DNA of 64,000 bases from an uncultured Bacteroides sp. (GCA_902388495.1 CABMPP010000020.1:8208-72207), one strand, 5' to 3'; shown: positions 16,463-26,881, counted from the first letter of the stretch. Translations and numbers: made by a program. Notes: generated by a model from the letters alone, not told the origin.

Positions 16463-18856
16463 ATGAAATACATCATAAAGATATTACTGCTGGTACTTTG
16501 TATACAAGCCCATGCCCAAGCTCCGTGGAAACCGGATGCTGAGTTGGAGAAGCAACTGAAAGAAAGCAACTACGTGCATCACATCCTGAAAGCCAACCCC
16601 GAACATGCCGGACTGACCCGGTGGTACAAAAAAGAAGTACTGAAAAGCCGGGAGTTACCCCTTGCCGAAGACTTCGCTTCCCTACGCCATACCGGCCCCG
16701 GAACACTGCATATAGACCGGGAGCTCACCATATCGGGCAAAGGAAGTGTGCGTCTGGACACTCCGGCTTCGCTGGGAAAGAAGAACCCCACCAACCGCAA
16801 CTATGCCACCCCTGAGATTATCCGCCCGCTCAACCGGGAAGATTTACGGGATTACAACCGCTTTTCCGTCTGGGTGTACGTCGATGCTCCGGGTGTGTAC
16901 TTGACTTTTGCCGGGTTCACCCTCTATAATGAAGGAGAAAAGCCGATGCCCACGCCGGGACGCTTTGAAGGACAGCACTTCGAAACGGTCTATCCCAACA
17001 AGTGGCAGCGCATCGTTTGGGAGATACCCGACTTGTATCGCGATTGCGTCACCGGTTTCTCCGTAAACATCATGCTGGCAGGTGCCCCCGCCGGAGCCAG
17101 CGAGAAGATGAGCCTGTATGTAGACGATATGCGCATCGAAAAAGTGGAAGCCGAAAACAGCCGCGGCTTCGACCTGCGCAAGCAGGCAATAGCCTACAGC
17201 CATAGCGGATATAAACCCGGAGCACGCAAGCAGGCACTTGTGCAGAACGTGAAGGAAAGCTCTTTCAGCCTGCGCAACACCGCCACCGGAGCCATAGCCT
17301 ATCAAGGAGCAGGCAAGAAGCTGGACAAGGGCTTCCTGCTGCTGGACTTCAGCGACTTCGACACTCCGGGACAATACATGCTCTCCATCGGTGACCTGCA
17401 GTCAAAGCCATTCCCCATCGGGAATGATGCCTACCTATCCACAGCCTGGCACACGCTGAACTTCTTCTTCTCCGAGCGTTGCGGATTCGACCAGCCGGGC
17501 ATCCACCAGGAATGCCACCAGGATGTCTTCATGTATCATCCGGACGGACGCAGCCTGAGCGTTTCCGGCGGTTGGCATGATGCCGCCGACCTGACGCAAG
17601 GAACCGGAAACACTGCCGAATCGGGCATCGCCCTCTTGGAGATGGCAAACGCCGTACAAGGCAAGGACAGCATCTTCTACGAGCGCCTGTTGGAAGAAGC
17701 ACGTTGGGGGTTGAACTGGGTTATGCGTACCCGTTTCGGCGACGGTTACCGCCTGGGAGGACTGATTATCGGCATCTGGACCAAAAACATCCGCGGCGAT
17801 AAGGACGATATGCAGGCAGAAGCCCGCAACACGCCTACAGACAACTTGAAAGCCGCCTCTTACTGTGCCCTCGCCGTGCCGCATTTTGAAAAGAAAGACC
17901 CGGTATTTGCCCGCTGGTGCCGCAATTGTGCCACGGAAGATTTCCGGTTCGCCATCGACCTGCTCGATACGCAACGGACGGAGAACAATGAGGCAGATTT
18001 ATATGCCCTGGCAACCGTCACCGCCATGCGCCTGTACCGCCTGACGCAAGACCAGTACTACCTGGACTGGGCTGCCCGACTGGCACGTACCGTCATGGCC
18101 TGCCAACAGCTGGAAAAACGTAATGATTGGAAAACTCCCCTCAGGGGATTCTTCTACGAGTCCTCCCGGAAGAAGCGCATCCTTGCCTATTATCACCAAA
18201 GCCAGGAACATCTGATGGTCGAAGGACTTTCCATGTTGCTGACCGATGCTCCCACGCATGCCGATGCTCCGTCGTGGCAGGCTGCCTGCGAAGCATACGC
18301 GGACTATCTGCGGGACATCGCCCGGATGATTGCTCCTTACGAAGTGTTGCCAAGTGCCGTATACGAAGTGAACAACACGGACTACAGCAATCTGTATCAC
18401 GAAGGAGATCAAGTAGGCTTGCCCAGTCTGGAAGAATACAATGCACAGGTACGCAACGGCATCCCTCTGTCAAAGGACTTTTATCTGCGCCGCTTCCCCG
18501 TTGCCTATCAGTTCAGAGGCTTCCACGCTGTAGTTATGGGAAAGGCAAAAGCCGCCTTTATCCTTGCCCGTCTGCTGGATGACCGACAACTGAAGGATAT
18601 AGCAACCCGGCAATTGGAATATATCTTAGGATATAACCCATTTGCCATGAGTACGGTTTATGGAGACGGATATGATTATCCCCCACTCTATGGAGCTTAC
18701 GCAGGAGATGTGGTAGGTGCAGTGCCCGTAGGTATAGAAACTTTCGAGAATGATGACGAGCCTTACTTCCCGATGCAGAATAATTGTACTTACAAGGAGA
18801 TCTGGACGCATACTACAGCAAGGTTGATGTGGTGCGTGGCAGAGTTATTCAAGTAA
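16463..18856 (+). CDS. Secreted glycoside hydrolase family 9 enzyme (endoglucanase-like)
   Basis: 797 residues with a signal peptide (about 1-19). An N-terminal beta-sandwich (about 60-230, CBM-like, VRLDTPASL...FSVWVYVDAPGVYLTF) is followed by a CelD_N immunoglobulin-like domain (about 235-312). The (alpha/alpha)6 GH9 catalytic domain runs from about 325 to the end. The catalytic-base motif is GGWHDAADL (371-376), a common Bacteroides variant of DAGD. The acid should be one of the glutamates in ETFENDDEPYFP near the C-terminus. GH9 enzymes invert beta-1,4-glucosidic or related linkages. Last gene of the plus-strand operon, ending at a strong bidirectional terminator. Confidence 0.9.
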   Translation: MKYIIKILLLVLCIQAHAQAPWKPDAELEKQLKESNYVHHILKANPEHAGLTRWYKKEVLKSRELPLAEDFASLRHTGPGTLHIDRELTISGKGSVRLDTPASLGKKNPTNRNYATPEIIRPLNREDLRDYNRFSVWVYVDAPGVYLTFAGFTLYNEGEKPMPTPGRFEGQHFETVYPNKWQRIVWEIPDLYRDCVTGFSVNIMLAGAPAGASEKMSLYVDDMRIEKVEAENSRGFDLRKQAIAYSHSGYKPGARKQALVQNVKESSFSLRNTATGAIAYQGAGKKLDKGFLLLDFSDFDTPGQYMLSIGDLQSKPFPIGNDAYLSTAWHTLNFFFSERCGFDQPGIHQECHQDVFMYHPDGRSLSVSGGWHDAADLTQGTGNTAESGIALLEMANAVQGKDSIFYERLLEEARWGLNWVMRTRFGDGYRLGGLIIGIWTKNIRGDKDDMQAEARNTPTDNLKAASYCALAVPHFEKKDPVFARWCRNCATEDFRFAIDLLDTQRTENNEADLYALATVTAMRLYRLTQDQYYLDWAARLARTVMACQQLEKRNDWKTPLRGFFYESSRKKRILAYYHQSQEHLMVEGLSMLLTDAPTHADAPSWQAACEAYADYLRDIARMIAPYEVLPSAVYEVNNTDYSNLYHEGDQVGLPSLEEYNAQVRNGIPLSKDFYLRRFPVAYQFRGFHAVVMGKAKAAFILARLLDDRQLKDIATRQLEYILGYNPFAMSTVYGDGYDYPPLYGAYAGDVVGAVPVGIETFENDDEPYFPMQNNCTYKEIWTHTTARLMWCVAELFK

Positions 18857-18874
18857 GACTTTAGCAATACAAAT

Positions 18875-18922
18875 AAAAAAGGTAATGACTTCACATTTCG
18901 TGAATATGTCATTACCTTTTTT
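18875..18922. terminator. Bidirectional terminator between GH9 and GH-A genes
   Basis: AAAAAAGGTAATGAC and its exact complement form a 15-bp stem, with a further inner stem TTCAC/GTGAA. A- and T-runs at the two ends suit both strands. It separates the convergent genes ending at 18856 and 18944. Confidence 0.9.
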
Positions 18923-18943
18923 GTTTATTACTTATTTAGCAAC

Positions 18944-20899
18944 TTACTCATTCCACAAATCAGGAATAGCTTCATGCCCGCGGGCATTCTCCGGCTTACG
19001 GTCTATCGGAGCCTTCGTTCCCGAATGGACGTCATACAAGACCTTGGCTGTTTCCATCATAGCTTCCACTTGTTCTTTGTACGGACGATCAGTCACATCG
19101 ACCAAACCACAGTTGTAGTTCTCACCGTCACGACGTCCCGTCAGGTCCTGATCGCACCACTGGAAGTAACCGGTACCGATCAGACCCGGATGTGCATAAG
19201 CATTTTCGGTATAGTAACGATAAGCCACTCCGCGTTGTTCCTGCGAGTCGACCTGCCACAAAGACTGAGCCATGCCTCTGTCTACCGTACCGAAGTGGTA
19301 TTCACCGATAATCATCGGCAGTTTGGCTATCTTCAACGCACGGTCCAACATTGCCGGGTTGGGAACCAAATCGTAACAATTAAAGCTCAGTACATCGAAC
19401 GATTCGCCGCACATCTCAAGGATTTCTTCATCCAATTCGAGGATATTACCGAAACGGATGCCGAGGTTCAGATGGTTCGGGTCATGTTTCTTCAGCAACT
19501 GATTGGTAGTGGCCAGGAAAGTGCGGAAAGTGGAAAAGACAAACTCCTTGCGGTTTTCAGCAGTATCGCCATTCTCCTCCAGATATTTCTTCAAGGCAGT
19601 TTTAATAGGACGGTCTTTGCCATCGAGGATCAAGCCGCACAGACGGGCTTCTTCGTCCAGCCAGGCAGGTTCGTTGCCAATGAAATAACCGATCAGCCAG
19701 GGATTGTTCTTGTAAGGAGCCACGAACTCGGCAAGAGATTTATCGACTTTAGCTTTAAAAACAGGATCATACACATCGCAAAGTCCCATCAAATCGTGCT
19801 CTATACCGATATCGCGCAGCGGTATGAGGAATGCCTTCCGGTTCATATTCATCACTTCGCCGCTCGACCAGTTGGCTATTGTATTCAAGCCCCATTTGTC
19901 CATACGTTTAAAGATCAGCTCTTTGGACTTCTCTGGGAAGTCATCGCCATAGCGACGGTACTGGTTCCAGAAACCGAAAGAGGCAGAGTTATTGCCGCGA
20001 TAATTCCGGCCGGAGACTTTCGCCATCAAGTCGGCAGGAGGAAGCTCCTTGTACATGCCGTCACGTTTGTCGATATCGCGCACATTACCGCCACCACCGG
20101 GGCTGACGCAGTCTACTCCGACAGAAAGGAACAGATAGCCTTCCGGATCGACAAACCACCAACGGTCGCCAATCTTCTGGGTGTGGAAGAATCCGGTGGC
20201 TTTCACACGTTGCTGCTTGTAACCGCCAAACTTGGAGTAATTATAAGCATCGGTGGTCACCACTTCATTGTCTTCTTCTTCCCACTCCTTCTTCAGTTGC
20301 TCCAAAGAAGAAACCTTTCCGGCATATTCCACCAGATTGGACTGTCCGAACTCATCTACGGCAGGAATGTCGCCCATGTATACATCACCCGGATCTTCCG
20401 TAGCCAGGGTGATGGAACGGATCTCGATCGTGGGGTTGTGAATAGGCTTACGCATGCGGATGCCGATAGAATCAACTCCCTGAAGCGGGCCGCGTTTACC
20501 TCCCAGGTTGATCCAGCCGGTGTAGCGGGCATGGTTGAAGGTAGCTGCCAGGTCTACGGCTGCATCGGGCAACTCGGTGAAGTATTTCAATGGAATGGCA
20601 AGTTTGTTCCAGGCATTGGGTACATAGCACATGATGCGCAACTCGTTGTAACCGCTATCGGTAGTGAAACCAAGCTGGAAACGCTGGGCAGTGGTACTTT
20701 TGTACTCAATGACCACGAATTTATACGCATCCCAATCGGTAGGTAGTTGGGGATTGATGTCTTTCAAGGCAAACTTCTTGCCCGATACTTCTTTCGTACT
20801 GTCAAGCTCCACTTTAAACGTCTGTTCAGTCGGTGTACACTGGACGAACAAGGACGCTGCCAAGGCCGACAGGAGGATAGTTTTCACTTTGTTTTTCAT
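18944..20899 (-). CDS. Clan GH-A glycoside hydrolase lipoprotein, agarase/GH50-like
   Basis: 651 residues from MKNKVKTILL, with a lipoprotein signal (FVQC, Cys21). An N-terminal beta-sandwich (about 30-170) is followed by a TIM-barrel domain opening with DRWWFVDPEGYLFLSVGVDCV, the pattern seen in GH50/agarase-like enzymes. Likely acid/base is Glu410 in GNEPAW at the end of strand 4; likely nucleophile is Glu533 in IGEYHFG. It is therefore probably a retaining hydrolase. Family alternatives are GH50-like and GH158-like (endo-beta-1,3-glucanase); I cannot decide by eye. Substrate is unknown, but the GH9 and GH55-like neighbours favour a beta-glucan over agar. It follows paralogue 3 by 13 bases in one operon. 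The further upstream start would run into paralogue 3. Confidence 0.8.
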   Translation of the reverse strand: MKNKVKTILLSALAASLFVQCTPTEQTFKVELDSTKEVSGKKFALKDINPQLPTDWDAYKFVVIEYKSTTAQRFQLGFTTDSGYNELRIMCYVPNAWNKLAIPLKYFTELPDAAVDLAATFNHARYTGWINLGGKRGPLQGVDSIGIRMRKPIHNPTIEIRSITLATEDPGDVYMGDIPAVDEFGQSNLVEYAGKVSSLEQLKKEWEEEDNEVVTTDAYNYSKFGGYKQQRVKATGFFHTQKIGDRWWFVDPEGYLFLSVGVDCVSPGGGGNVRDIDKRDGMYKELPPADLMAKVSGRNYRGNNSASFGFWNQYRRYGDDFPEKSKELIFKRMDKWGLNTIANWSSGEVMNMNRKAFLIPLRDIGIEHDLMGLCDVYDPVFKAKVDKSLAEFVAPYKNNPWLIGYFIGNEPAWLDEEARLCGLILDGKDRPIKTALKKYLEENGDTAENRKEFVFSTFRTFLATTNQLLKKHDPNHLNLGIRFGNILELDEEILEMCGESFDVLSFNCYDLVPNPAMLDRALKIAKLPMIIGEYHFGTVDRGMAQSLWQVDSQEQRGVAYRYYTENAYAHPGLIGTGYFQWCDQDLTGRRDGENYNCGLVDVTDRPYKEQVEAMMETAKVLYDVHSGTKAPIDRKPENARGHEAIPDLWNE

Positions 20900-20912
20900 T
20901 TCTGTAATCTTA

Positions 20913-23900
20913 TTAGGGTTGAATAGTATATCTATATAAGGAGGAACGGGCGGCAATAAATAAGGTATTGCCATCCTTGCCTGCCACAACGATGGAGGTA
21001 GGGCGTTCGGGTACGCGAATCAGATTGATCTGTTTGCCTTGAGCATCGAAGACATAAATATGTCCTTCGGCCACGTACACATTTCCCCGTTTATCGACGG
21101 CAGAACCAAACTCGCCCTGACGGACGAAGTGGGTCAGATTCTGCAACGAGCCGTCGGGCTTGACGTCCATCCGTGCCAGCAGATGGTTGTACTCGTCCGA
21201 AGCATAGAAAGGCTTGCCTGGCACAGCTTCCAGCACAGAAGAGGAACGGGCAAAGTCGTACTGCTCGGGAATAATCGTTACGCCATCCGGAGCAATAAAG
21301 CAATACTCGGGCTTACGGACGGAGATTTCATCAAAATCGTGCAAGTCTCTCCAGCGGTGGGCCGGGTAGAGGCTCTTGGCAACAGACGGGACACTGCCCA
21401 TCGGCACCCGTTGCAGCTTTTGAATCGTTTCTTCGGGATTGTCTGGACGGATGGAATAGACCCAGACGGCAAAACCGTTGTTTCCCCAATAGCTGTAGGT
21501 GGTTCCGGCAGCATCGGGCAGTTCGGTGATGGTTTCGGGACGACCATTGACGATATTTCCCGGTTGAGGATAGTATTTGAAAAAGACAAGCAGGTTATCT
21601 TGTGTATCGCAAGCAAGGGACAGCGGTTGCCAGGGGAAGTCGGCAACGAGCGATAACTGCTCTGTCTCGACATCCCATTTGTAGACGCGGCGCATCCGCT
21701 CTTCGCTGAAATAGACGTTGCCTTTGCTGTCGCGCGTCATACCTTCGGCATACTCAAATCCGGTAGCCAGCATTTCCAGCTTACCCGGTTCGGCCTGCAG
21801 GGGAACCAGACGGGGTTCTTTTCCCGTTATGGTCAGGCGGGTAAACTCCCAGGGACGGACGTCCTGACGGGTGTTCATGTCGTAGCAAACCAAGTCGGTA
21901 GTGAAACGCATCTGCGTAAAGTTATGAACGTTATAGAATTCGATATCTCGACAGTTCCAGGTTCGTATGGCGTATGGGAACGGAGTATCTACGCGAATCA
22001 CCCTGAACAGATAAAGATTGGCAAACAGCATGTTACTGCAATCCTGCAATTCTATCTGCTGGCAGTCGGGACTTTCACGGGTTTCCTCTTCCAACTGAAG
22101 CGCATAGACCCGCCAGTTGGAAACGTTCTTGAAGCGAACTTCATTACGCACATGGTGCTCCACCGACATAGCGTAAATGCGTCCGGCGGTAGCGGTATTA
22201 TTCACATAGACGCCATTCGTAGCATAGCTGCTTGCTGTCCAGATGTCCTTGAAGACACCGCCTCCACCATTGGTTATCCACAGGCTCCAATGCTGGTTGT
22301 CCCAAGACTTGTCTTTGCCTTGGAAGCATACGGGTTCCTCGGGAGAACTGATCTGCGGAGCGTTGCCGCGTCTCTGTTGCGGCCGGTTCAACGGTCCCTT
22401 TTCCATCGTGCCATGAACGCCGAGGAACTTCACATCGTTCATATAAGAATCGGCTCCCGCCATCCACTTACAACCCACTGCGCGGTAGTTGTACGCTCCC
22501 GTGTTCAGCCCGATACCGGAAACGAAGTTACTGCCGCCTTGCAGAGTCTCCAACAGAGGTACCGGACTGCCGAAGCCACTGAATGCCGGTGTACTTTCTT
22601 TCAGTTTCAGTTGAGTGGAAACGGGGTTCAGCCCAATAAGAGCCGTATTTTTCTTCAGCTTCAAGCTCTGGGAGACGATGTACCAACCTTGCGGCACATA
22701 AATCACATCGTATTCCTCTATCGCTCTTCTGAAGACTTCCGTATCGTCGCTCTCTCCGTCTCCCTTCGCTCCCAAATCGCGGATATTCACCCAACGGGAG
22801 ATAGCGGGAGTAGCAGGAATATCATTTACCGGAGGCGGGGGCATCTTACTCAAGCGTTCCATCGCTATCTCCGTTTTGTATTCCTGAGTGGCGGACATGT
22901 CTTTGAGATGCAGTCCGTACGAGAAGTCGTTCACCCGATACAACCGGCCATCACCATCTATCTGCTTGCCTGACTCGCGGAAGCGGACAAACACCGGCAC
23001 CTGGTTGCAGACCACGCGCTGCATGCTCAACTGGTTCGGGCTCAGGCCTTCGTTGCTGACAATGATTCCGGCGGTCTTCACTCCTTCCCAAACGCAATCT
23101 TCCATATAAATCTTGTCCGAGCGGTTCGGATTCAGTTCTATCACTACCGGAACGTTGCGGGCATGCAGGCGTACGATGGTCAGTCCGCCTTCCTGCGTAC
23201 GGATGGCTGCTTTGCGCTGCCCTTCGAAATAGGTATTTATGATCATCATCTGCCAGCTGGGCGAGGTCTTGGTGGTATAGATACCATAGTCTCCACCGAA
23301 GAAGCGGACATCTTCCATTTCATTTCCCACGTCGAACAATCCCGCTTTGCCCTCCCCGATGTGGATATCGACGTGCGATACAAAACTATGCTGGGCAAAG
23401 TGCGTGCGCAATGCCACTGCATGCGGATTGCCGGCTTCTATCTTCAGGTCGACGTTGGAGATGGCACTGTAGAATGTTCCGGCTCCTGCATCCCTCGGTT
23501 CACTGCCGGGACGCACCAAGCCGCCCGTAAACCAGAACATGTAGTTTGCCCCACCTTTGTCCGTCGCCACTTCCTGCTGATAACCGGGAGAATTCCGGGC
23601 CAGAGATATCACCGGGCGATTCTTGCCGTAACCTATCAGGCGCACGGCATTGGGGATGTAGATCGTCTTCGAGATGCGGTAATTCCCTTCGGGCAGGAAG
23701 ACGATTCCAAAGTTATACTTCTCCTTTACATCATTCAGCGCCCGTTGCAATTCGTCGCTGACGTCCATACTGCCATCCGCCTTTATCTGATAATCCGCGG
23801 GGGTAAAGTAAACCGCTTCCGGGTCGGCAGGGCGCTGGGTGTAGACAGATACACTCTTTGTAGTAGCGGCACAGGCGGCCGCTACTACAAACAGCAATAA

Positions 23901-23924
23901 AAAACAATTTAAAACTCTCTTCAT
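20913..23924 (-). CDS. Secreted GH55-like tandem beta-helix protein with C-terminal SMP-30-like propeller (paralogue 3)
   Basis: 1003 residues from MKRVLNCFLL, with a signal peptide ending about 18-20. Same layout as the other two copies: beta-helix 1 about 33-345, beta-helix 2 about 378-700, propeller about 715-1003. GH55-type motifs are VEHHV (Glu589) and LQLEE (Glu612), again 23 apart. The propeller begins GFEYAEGMTRDSKGNVYFSE, keeping the SMP-30 first metal-ligand Glu. Its sequence is closer to paralogue 2 than to paralogue 1 by visible identity. It is transcribed with the GH-A gene as a separate minus-strand operon with its own promoter region and inverted repeat. The start at 23924 restores the signal peptide; the upstream frame adds a non-leader segment. 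Confidence 0.78.
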   Translation of the reverse strand: MKRVLNCFLLLFVVAAACAATTKSVSVYTQRPADPEAVYFTPADYQIKADGSMDVSDELQRALNDVKEKYNFGIVFLPEGNYRISKTIYIPNAVRLIGYGKNRPVISLARNSPGYQQEVATDKGGANYMFWFTGGLVRPGSEPRDAGAGTFYSAISNVDLKIEAGNPHAVALRTHFAQHSFVSHVDIHIGEGKAGLFDVGNEMEDVRFFGGDYGIYTTKTSPSWQMMIINTYFEGQRKAAIRTQEGGLTIVRLHARNVPVVIELNPNRSDKIYMEDCVWEGVKTAGIIVSNEGLSPNQLSMQRVVCNQVPVFVRFRESGKQIDGDGRLYRVNDFSYGLHLKDMSATQEYKTEIAMERLSKMPPPPVNDIPATPAISRWVNIRDLGAKGDGESDDTEVFRRAIEEYDVIYVPQGWYIVSQSLKLKKNTALIGLNPVSTQLKLKESTPAFSGFGSPVPLLETLQGGSNFVSGIGLNTGAYNYRAVGCKWMAGADSYMNDVKFLGVHGTMEKGPLNRPQQRRGNAPQISSPEEPVCFQGKDKSWDNQHWSLWITNGGGGVFKDIWTASSYATNGVYVNNTATAGRIYAMSVEHHVRNEVRFKNVSNWRVYALQLEEETRESPDCQQIELQDCSNMLFANLYLFRVIRVDTPFPYAIRTWNCRDIEFYNVHNFTQMRFTTDLVCYDMNTRQDVRPWEFTRLTITGKEPRLVPLQAEPGKLEMLATGFEYAEGMTRDSKGNVYFSEERMRRVYKWDVETEQLSLVADFPWQPLSLACDTQDNLLVFFKYYPQPGNIVNGRPETITELPDAAGTTYSYWGNNGFAVWVYSIRPDNPEETIQKLQRVPMGSVPSVAKSLYPAHRWRDLHDFDEISVRKPEYCFIAPDGVTIIPEQYDFARSSSVLEAVPGKPFYASDEYNHLLARMDVKPDGSLQNLTHFVRQGEFGSAVDKRGNVYVAEGHIYVFDAQGKQINLIRVPERPTSIVVAGKDGNTLFIAARSSLYRYTIQP

Positions 23925-23965
23925 AGGCTTTTCTTGGTAATGATTTATATTATATATCCTTTTCC

Positions 23966-23988
23966 TAGCATAACACATATTTATGCTA
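23966..23988. promoter_or_regulatory. Operator-like inverted repeat upstream of paralogue 3
   Basis: TAGCATA-N9-TATGCTA is a perfect 7-bp inverted repeat, 41 bases upstream of the start codon, between it and a candidate -7 box at 24052-24059. Confidence 0.4.
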
Positions 23989-24051
23989 AGGTCTTTATAT
24001 TAAAGGCAATTAGCTCCGGCGAGTTCCTAAACTAAAAAGAGCTTTTTTTAG

Positions 24052-24059
24052 CAAAAATA
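24052..24059 (-). promoter_or_regulatory. Candidate -7 box for the paralogue 3 operon
   Basis: TATTTTTG on the minus strand matches TAnnTTTG. No clear -33 TTTG is seen. It would give a leader of about 120 bases that includes the inverted repeat at 23966-23988. Confidence 0.35.
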
Positions 24060-24094
24060 GAAAAATAACCGAGAATTCATTCATGCCCCGGATA

Positions 24095-24143
24095 TAAAAA
24101 AGAAACCGGCCCTTGAAACTGCAGATGTTTCAAGAACCGGTTC
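24095..24143 (-). terminator. valS terminator
   Basis: On the minus strand GAACCGGTTCTTGAAAC pairs with GTTTCAAGGGCCGGTTTC (small internal mismatch), followed by TTTTTTA. It lies 47 bases after the valS stop. Confidence 0.85.
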
Positions 24144-24189
24144 ATTATCATGATTTCTTTGGGAATCAACTCCCCCAGAAAAATTTTAT

Positions 24190-26832
24190 TTATGCCTTTT
24201 TCAGTGCTGCAATACTTTCTTTCAGCGACTTGATGATACTTTCGGCATCAGCTTGCTTCTTACGCTCCATTTCAAGGACAGCAGCCGGAGCATTGTTCAC
24301 AAACTTCTCGTTACTCAGCTTCTTCAATACTCCTTGCAGGAAACCTTCTTTATGCTTCAGTTCGGCTTCCATGCGGGCTATCTCAGCTTCCACATCAATC
24401 ATATTGCCCAGAGGCACTGCATATTCCGTAGTGCCCACCATGAAAGCAGCAGCACCGTCGGCTTTGGCTGCTACCACCTGGATGGCAGAAAGATTGCACA
24501 TCTTCATGATTACCGGATTCATACCTTCTACCGGATTGGCACCGACAATCTGAAGCTCGAGCGCCTCTTTCAAAGCGATGTTCTTCTGCGCACGAATCGT
24601 ACGGACATTACCGATGATTTCCTTTGCCACCTCAAACTCTTGCAGGAGCGGTTCGTTTGCAACATTCGTTTCCACTTTCTCCATCTGATGAACCATCAAG
24701 CTCTCGCCCGGCTTGCGTTCACGCAACTGCTGCCAAAGTTCTTCCGTAATGAACGGCATGAAGGGATGCAACAGTTCGAGCAAACGTTCGAAGGAGTCGA
24801 GCACCATTCCATAGATAAAACCATTGACAGGTTGTCCGTAGGCAGGTTTTACAATTTCCAGCAACCAGGAAGAGAACTCATCCCAGAAGAGCTTGTAAAC
24901 CACCATCAATGCTTCGCTCAAACGATACTTGCTGAATAAGTCGGCAATCTCGATAGAAGCAGCATCCAGGCGCAACGCAAACCATTGTACTGCAATATGG
25001 GCATCTGCCGGCATTTCTACCGATCCCATACCGTTTGTCCAACCTTTTATCAAGCGGAAAGCATTCCATATCTTATTGTTGAAGTTACGTCCCTGCTCAC
25101 AAAGTGCATCGTCAAAGAGGATGTCATTTCCGGCAGGAGCCGAAAGCATCATACCCATACGTACACCGTCGGCACCGTACTTTTCAATCAATTCCAGCGG
25201 ATCGGGAGAATTACCGAGCGACTTGGACATCTTGCGTCCCAACTTGTCGCGAACGATACCCGTGAAGTACACGTTCTTGAACGGCATCTGACCTTCGTAC
25301 TCATAGCCTGCCATAATCATGCGGGCTACCCAGAAGAAGATGATATCCGGCCCCGTCACCAAGTCACTGGTAGGATAGTAGTATTTGATTTCTTCATTCC
25401 CCGGATTGTTGATGCCATCGAACAAAGAGATAGGCCACAACCAAGAAGAGAACCACGTATCCAGACAGTCTTCATCCTGGCGGAGATCTTCCATTTTCAG
25501 ATCGGCATTGCCCGTCTTTTCTTTAGCCAGTTTCAGTGCTTCTTCGGCAGTAGCAGCTACAACATAACCGCCTTCAGGCAGGAAGTAAGCAGGAATGCGG
25601 TGTCCCCACCACAGCTGACGGCTGATACACCAGTCCTTGATATTCTCCAACCAGTTCTTATACGTATTCTTATATTTGGCAGGATAGAACTTCAGTTCAT
25701 CATTCATTACCGGCGGCAGAGCCATATCGGCAAAGTGCTGCATCTTCAGGAACCATTGCATGGAAAGCTTCGGTTCGATGGCAACATTGGTACGTTCGGA
25801 GAAACCTACCTTATTCGTATACGCTTCGGTCTTCTCCATCAGTCCGGCAGCAACGAGGTCCTTCTCTATCTGCTCGCGTACGTCGAAACGATCCATACCT
25901 ACGTACAGTCCGGCCGCTTCGCTGAGCGTCCCGTTATCATTGAAGATGTCGATGCTCGGCAGATTGTATTTCTCGCCCAGCATGTAGTCGTTCACATCGT
26001 GGGCAGGAGTAACCTTCAGACAACCGGTACCGAATTCAATGTCTACATATTCATCTTCGATCACCGGAATGACACGGCCTACCAACGGTACAATCACTTT
26101 CTTGCCTTTCAGCCAGGTGTTCTTCGGGTCGTTGGGGTTGATACACATAGCCGTATCACCCATGATGGTTTCGGGACGAGTTGTAGCAACTACGGCATAA
26201 CGTCCTTCGGGGTCACCCTCTACCATATACTTCAGATAGTACAGCTTGCTGTGCTCTTCCTTGTAGATTACTTCTTCATCGCTAAGGGCAGTCAGCGCCT
26301 TCGGATCCCAGTTTACCATACGAACGCCGCGGTAGATCAGACCTTTATTGTACAAGTCTACAAATACTTTGAGTACACTTTCGCTGCGTTTCTCGTCCAT
26401 AGTGAACGCCGTACGGTCCCAGTCGCAGGAAGCTCCCAGTTTGCGAAGCTGCTTCAAGATAATGCCGCCGTGTTCGTCGGTCCACTCCCAAGCATGCTTC
26501 AGGAACTCGTCGCGGGTAAGGTCGGTCTTCTTGATGCCTTGTGCAGCAAGTTTATTCACCACCTTAGCCTCGGTAGCGATGGATGCGTGGTCGGTTCCGG
26601 GCACCCAGCAGGCATTCTTGCCTTCCATGCGGGCACGACGCACCAGGATATCTTGAATGGTATTATTAAGCATGTGTCCCATGTGGAGCACGCCGGTGAC
26701 GTTAGGGGGCGGAATGACGATGGTGTAGGGCTCACGACCATCGGGTTTCGAACTGAATAATTTGTGGTCCAACCAATATTGGTACCACTTTCCCTCCACG
26801 TCAGCGGGATTGTACTTACTTGCTAATTCCAT
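24190..26832 (-). CDS. valS: Valine--tRNA ligase
   Basis: 880 residues, the usual ValRS length. It carries the class I signature HIGH as HMGH in [17 protein letters not shown] and KMSKS in [13 protein letters not shown]. An editing domain ([12 protein letters not shown]) lies between them, followed by the anticodon-binding domain and the C-terminal coiled-coil arm ([36 protein letters not shown]). It charges tRNA-Val in the cytoplasm. Monocistronic by context, with its own -7 box and terminator. The start at 26832 ([20 protein letters not shown]) is the standard N-terminus. Confidence 0.98.
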   Translation of the reverse strand: MELASKYNPADVEGKWYQYWLDHKLFSSKPDGREPYTIVIPPPNVTGVLHMGHMLNNTIQDILVRRARMEGKNACWVPGTDHASIATEAKVVNKLAAQGIKKTDLTRDEFLKHAWEWTDEHGGIILKQLRKLGASCDWDRTAFTMDEKRSESVLKVFVDLYNKGLIYRGVRMVNWDPKALTALSDEEVIYKEEHSKLYYLKYMVEGDPEGRYAVVATTRPETIMGDTAMCINPNDPKNTWLKGKKVIVPLVGRVIPVIEDEYVDIEFGTGCLKVTPAHDVNDYMLGEKYNLPSIDIFNDNGTLSEAAGLYVGMDRFDVREQIEKDLVAAGLMEKTEAYTNKVGFSERTNVAIEPKLSMQWFLKMQHFADMALPPVMNDELKFYPAKYKNTYKNWLENIKDWCISRQLWWGHRIPAYFLPEGGYVVAATAEEALKLAKEKTGNADLKMEDLRQDEDCLDTWFSSWLWPISLFDGINNPGNEEIKYYYPTSDLVTGPDIIFFWVARMIMAGYEYEGQMPFKNVYFTGIVRDKLGRKMSKSLGNSPDPLELIEKYGADGVRMGMMLSAPAGNDILFDDALCEQGRNFNNKIWNAFRLIKGWTNGMGSVEMPADAHIAVQWFALRLDAASIEIADLFSKYRLSEALMVVYKLFWDEFSSWLLEIVKPAYGQPVNGFIYGMVLDSFERLLELLHPFMPFITEELWQQLRERKPGESLMVHQMEKVETNVANEPLLQEFEVAKEIIGNVRTIRAQKNIALKEALELQIVGANPVEGMNPVIMKMCNLSAIQVVAAKADGAAAFMVGTTEYAVPLGNMIDVEAEIARMEAELKHKEGFLQGVLKKLSNEKFVNNAPAAVLEMERKKQADAESIIKSLKESIAALKKA

Positions 26833-26881
26833 GTTGTTTCTTTATCTATATATAATGTTCTTGTTCAAAAAATAACGGCTG

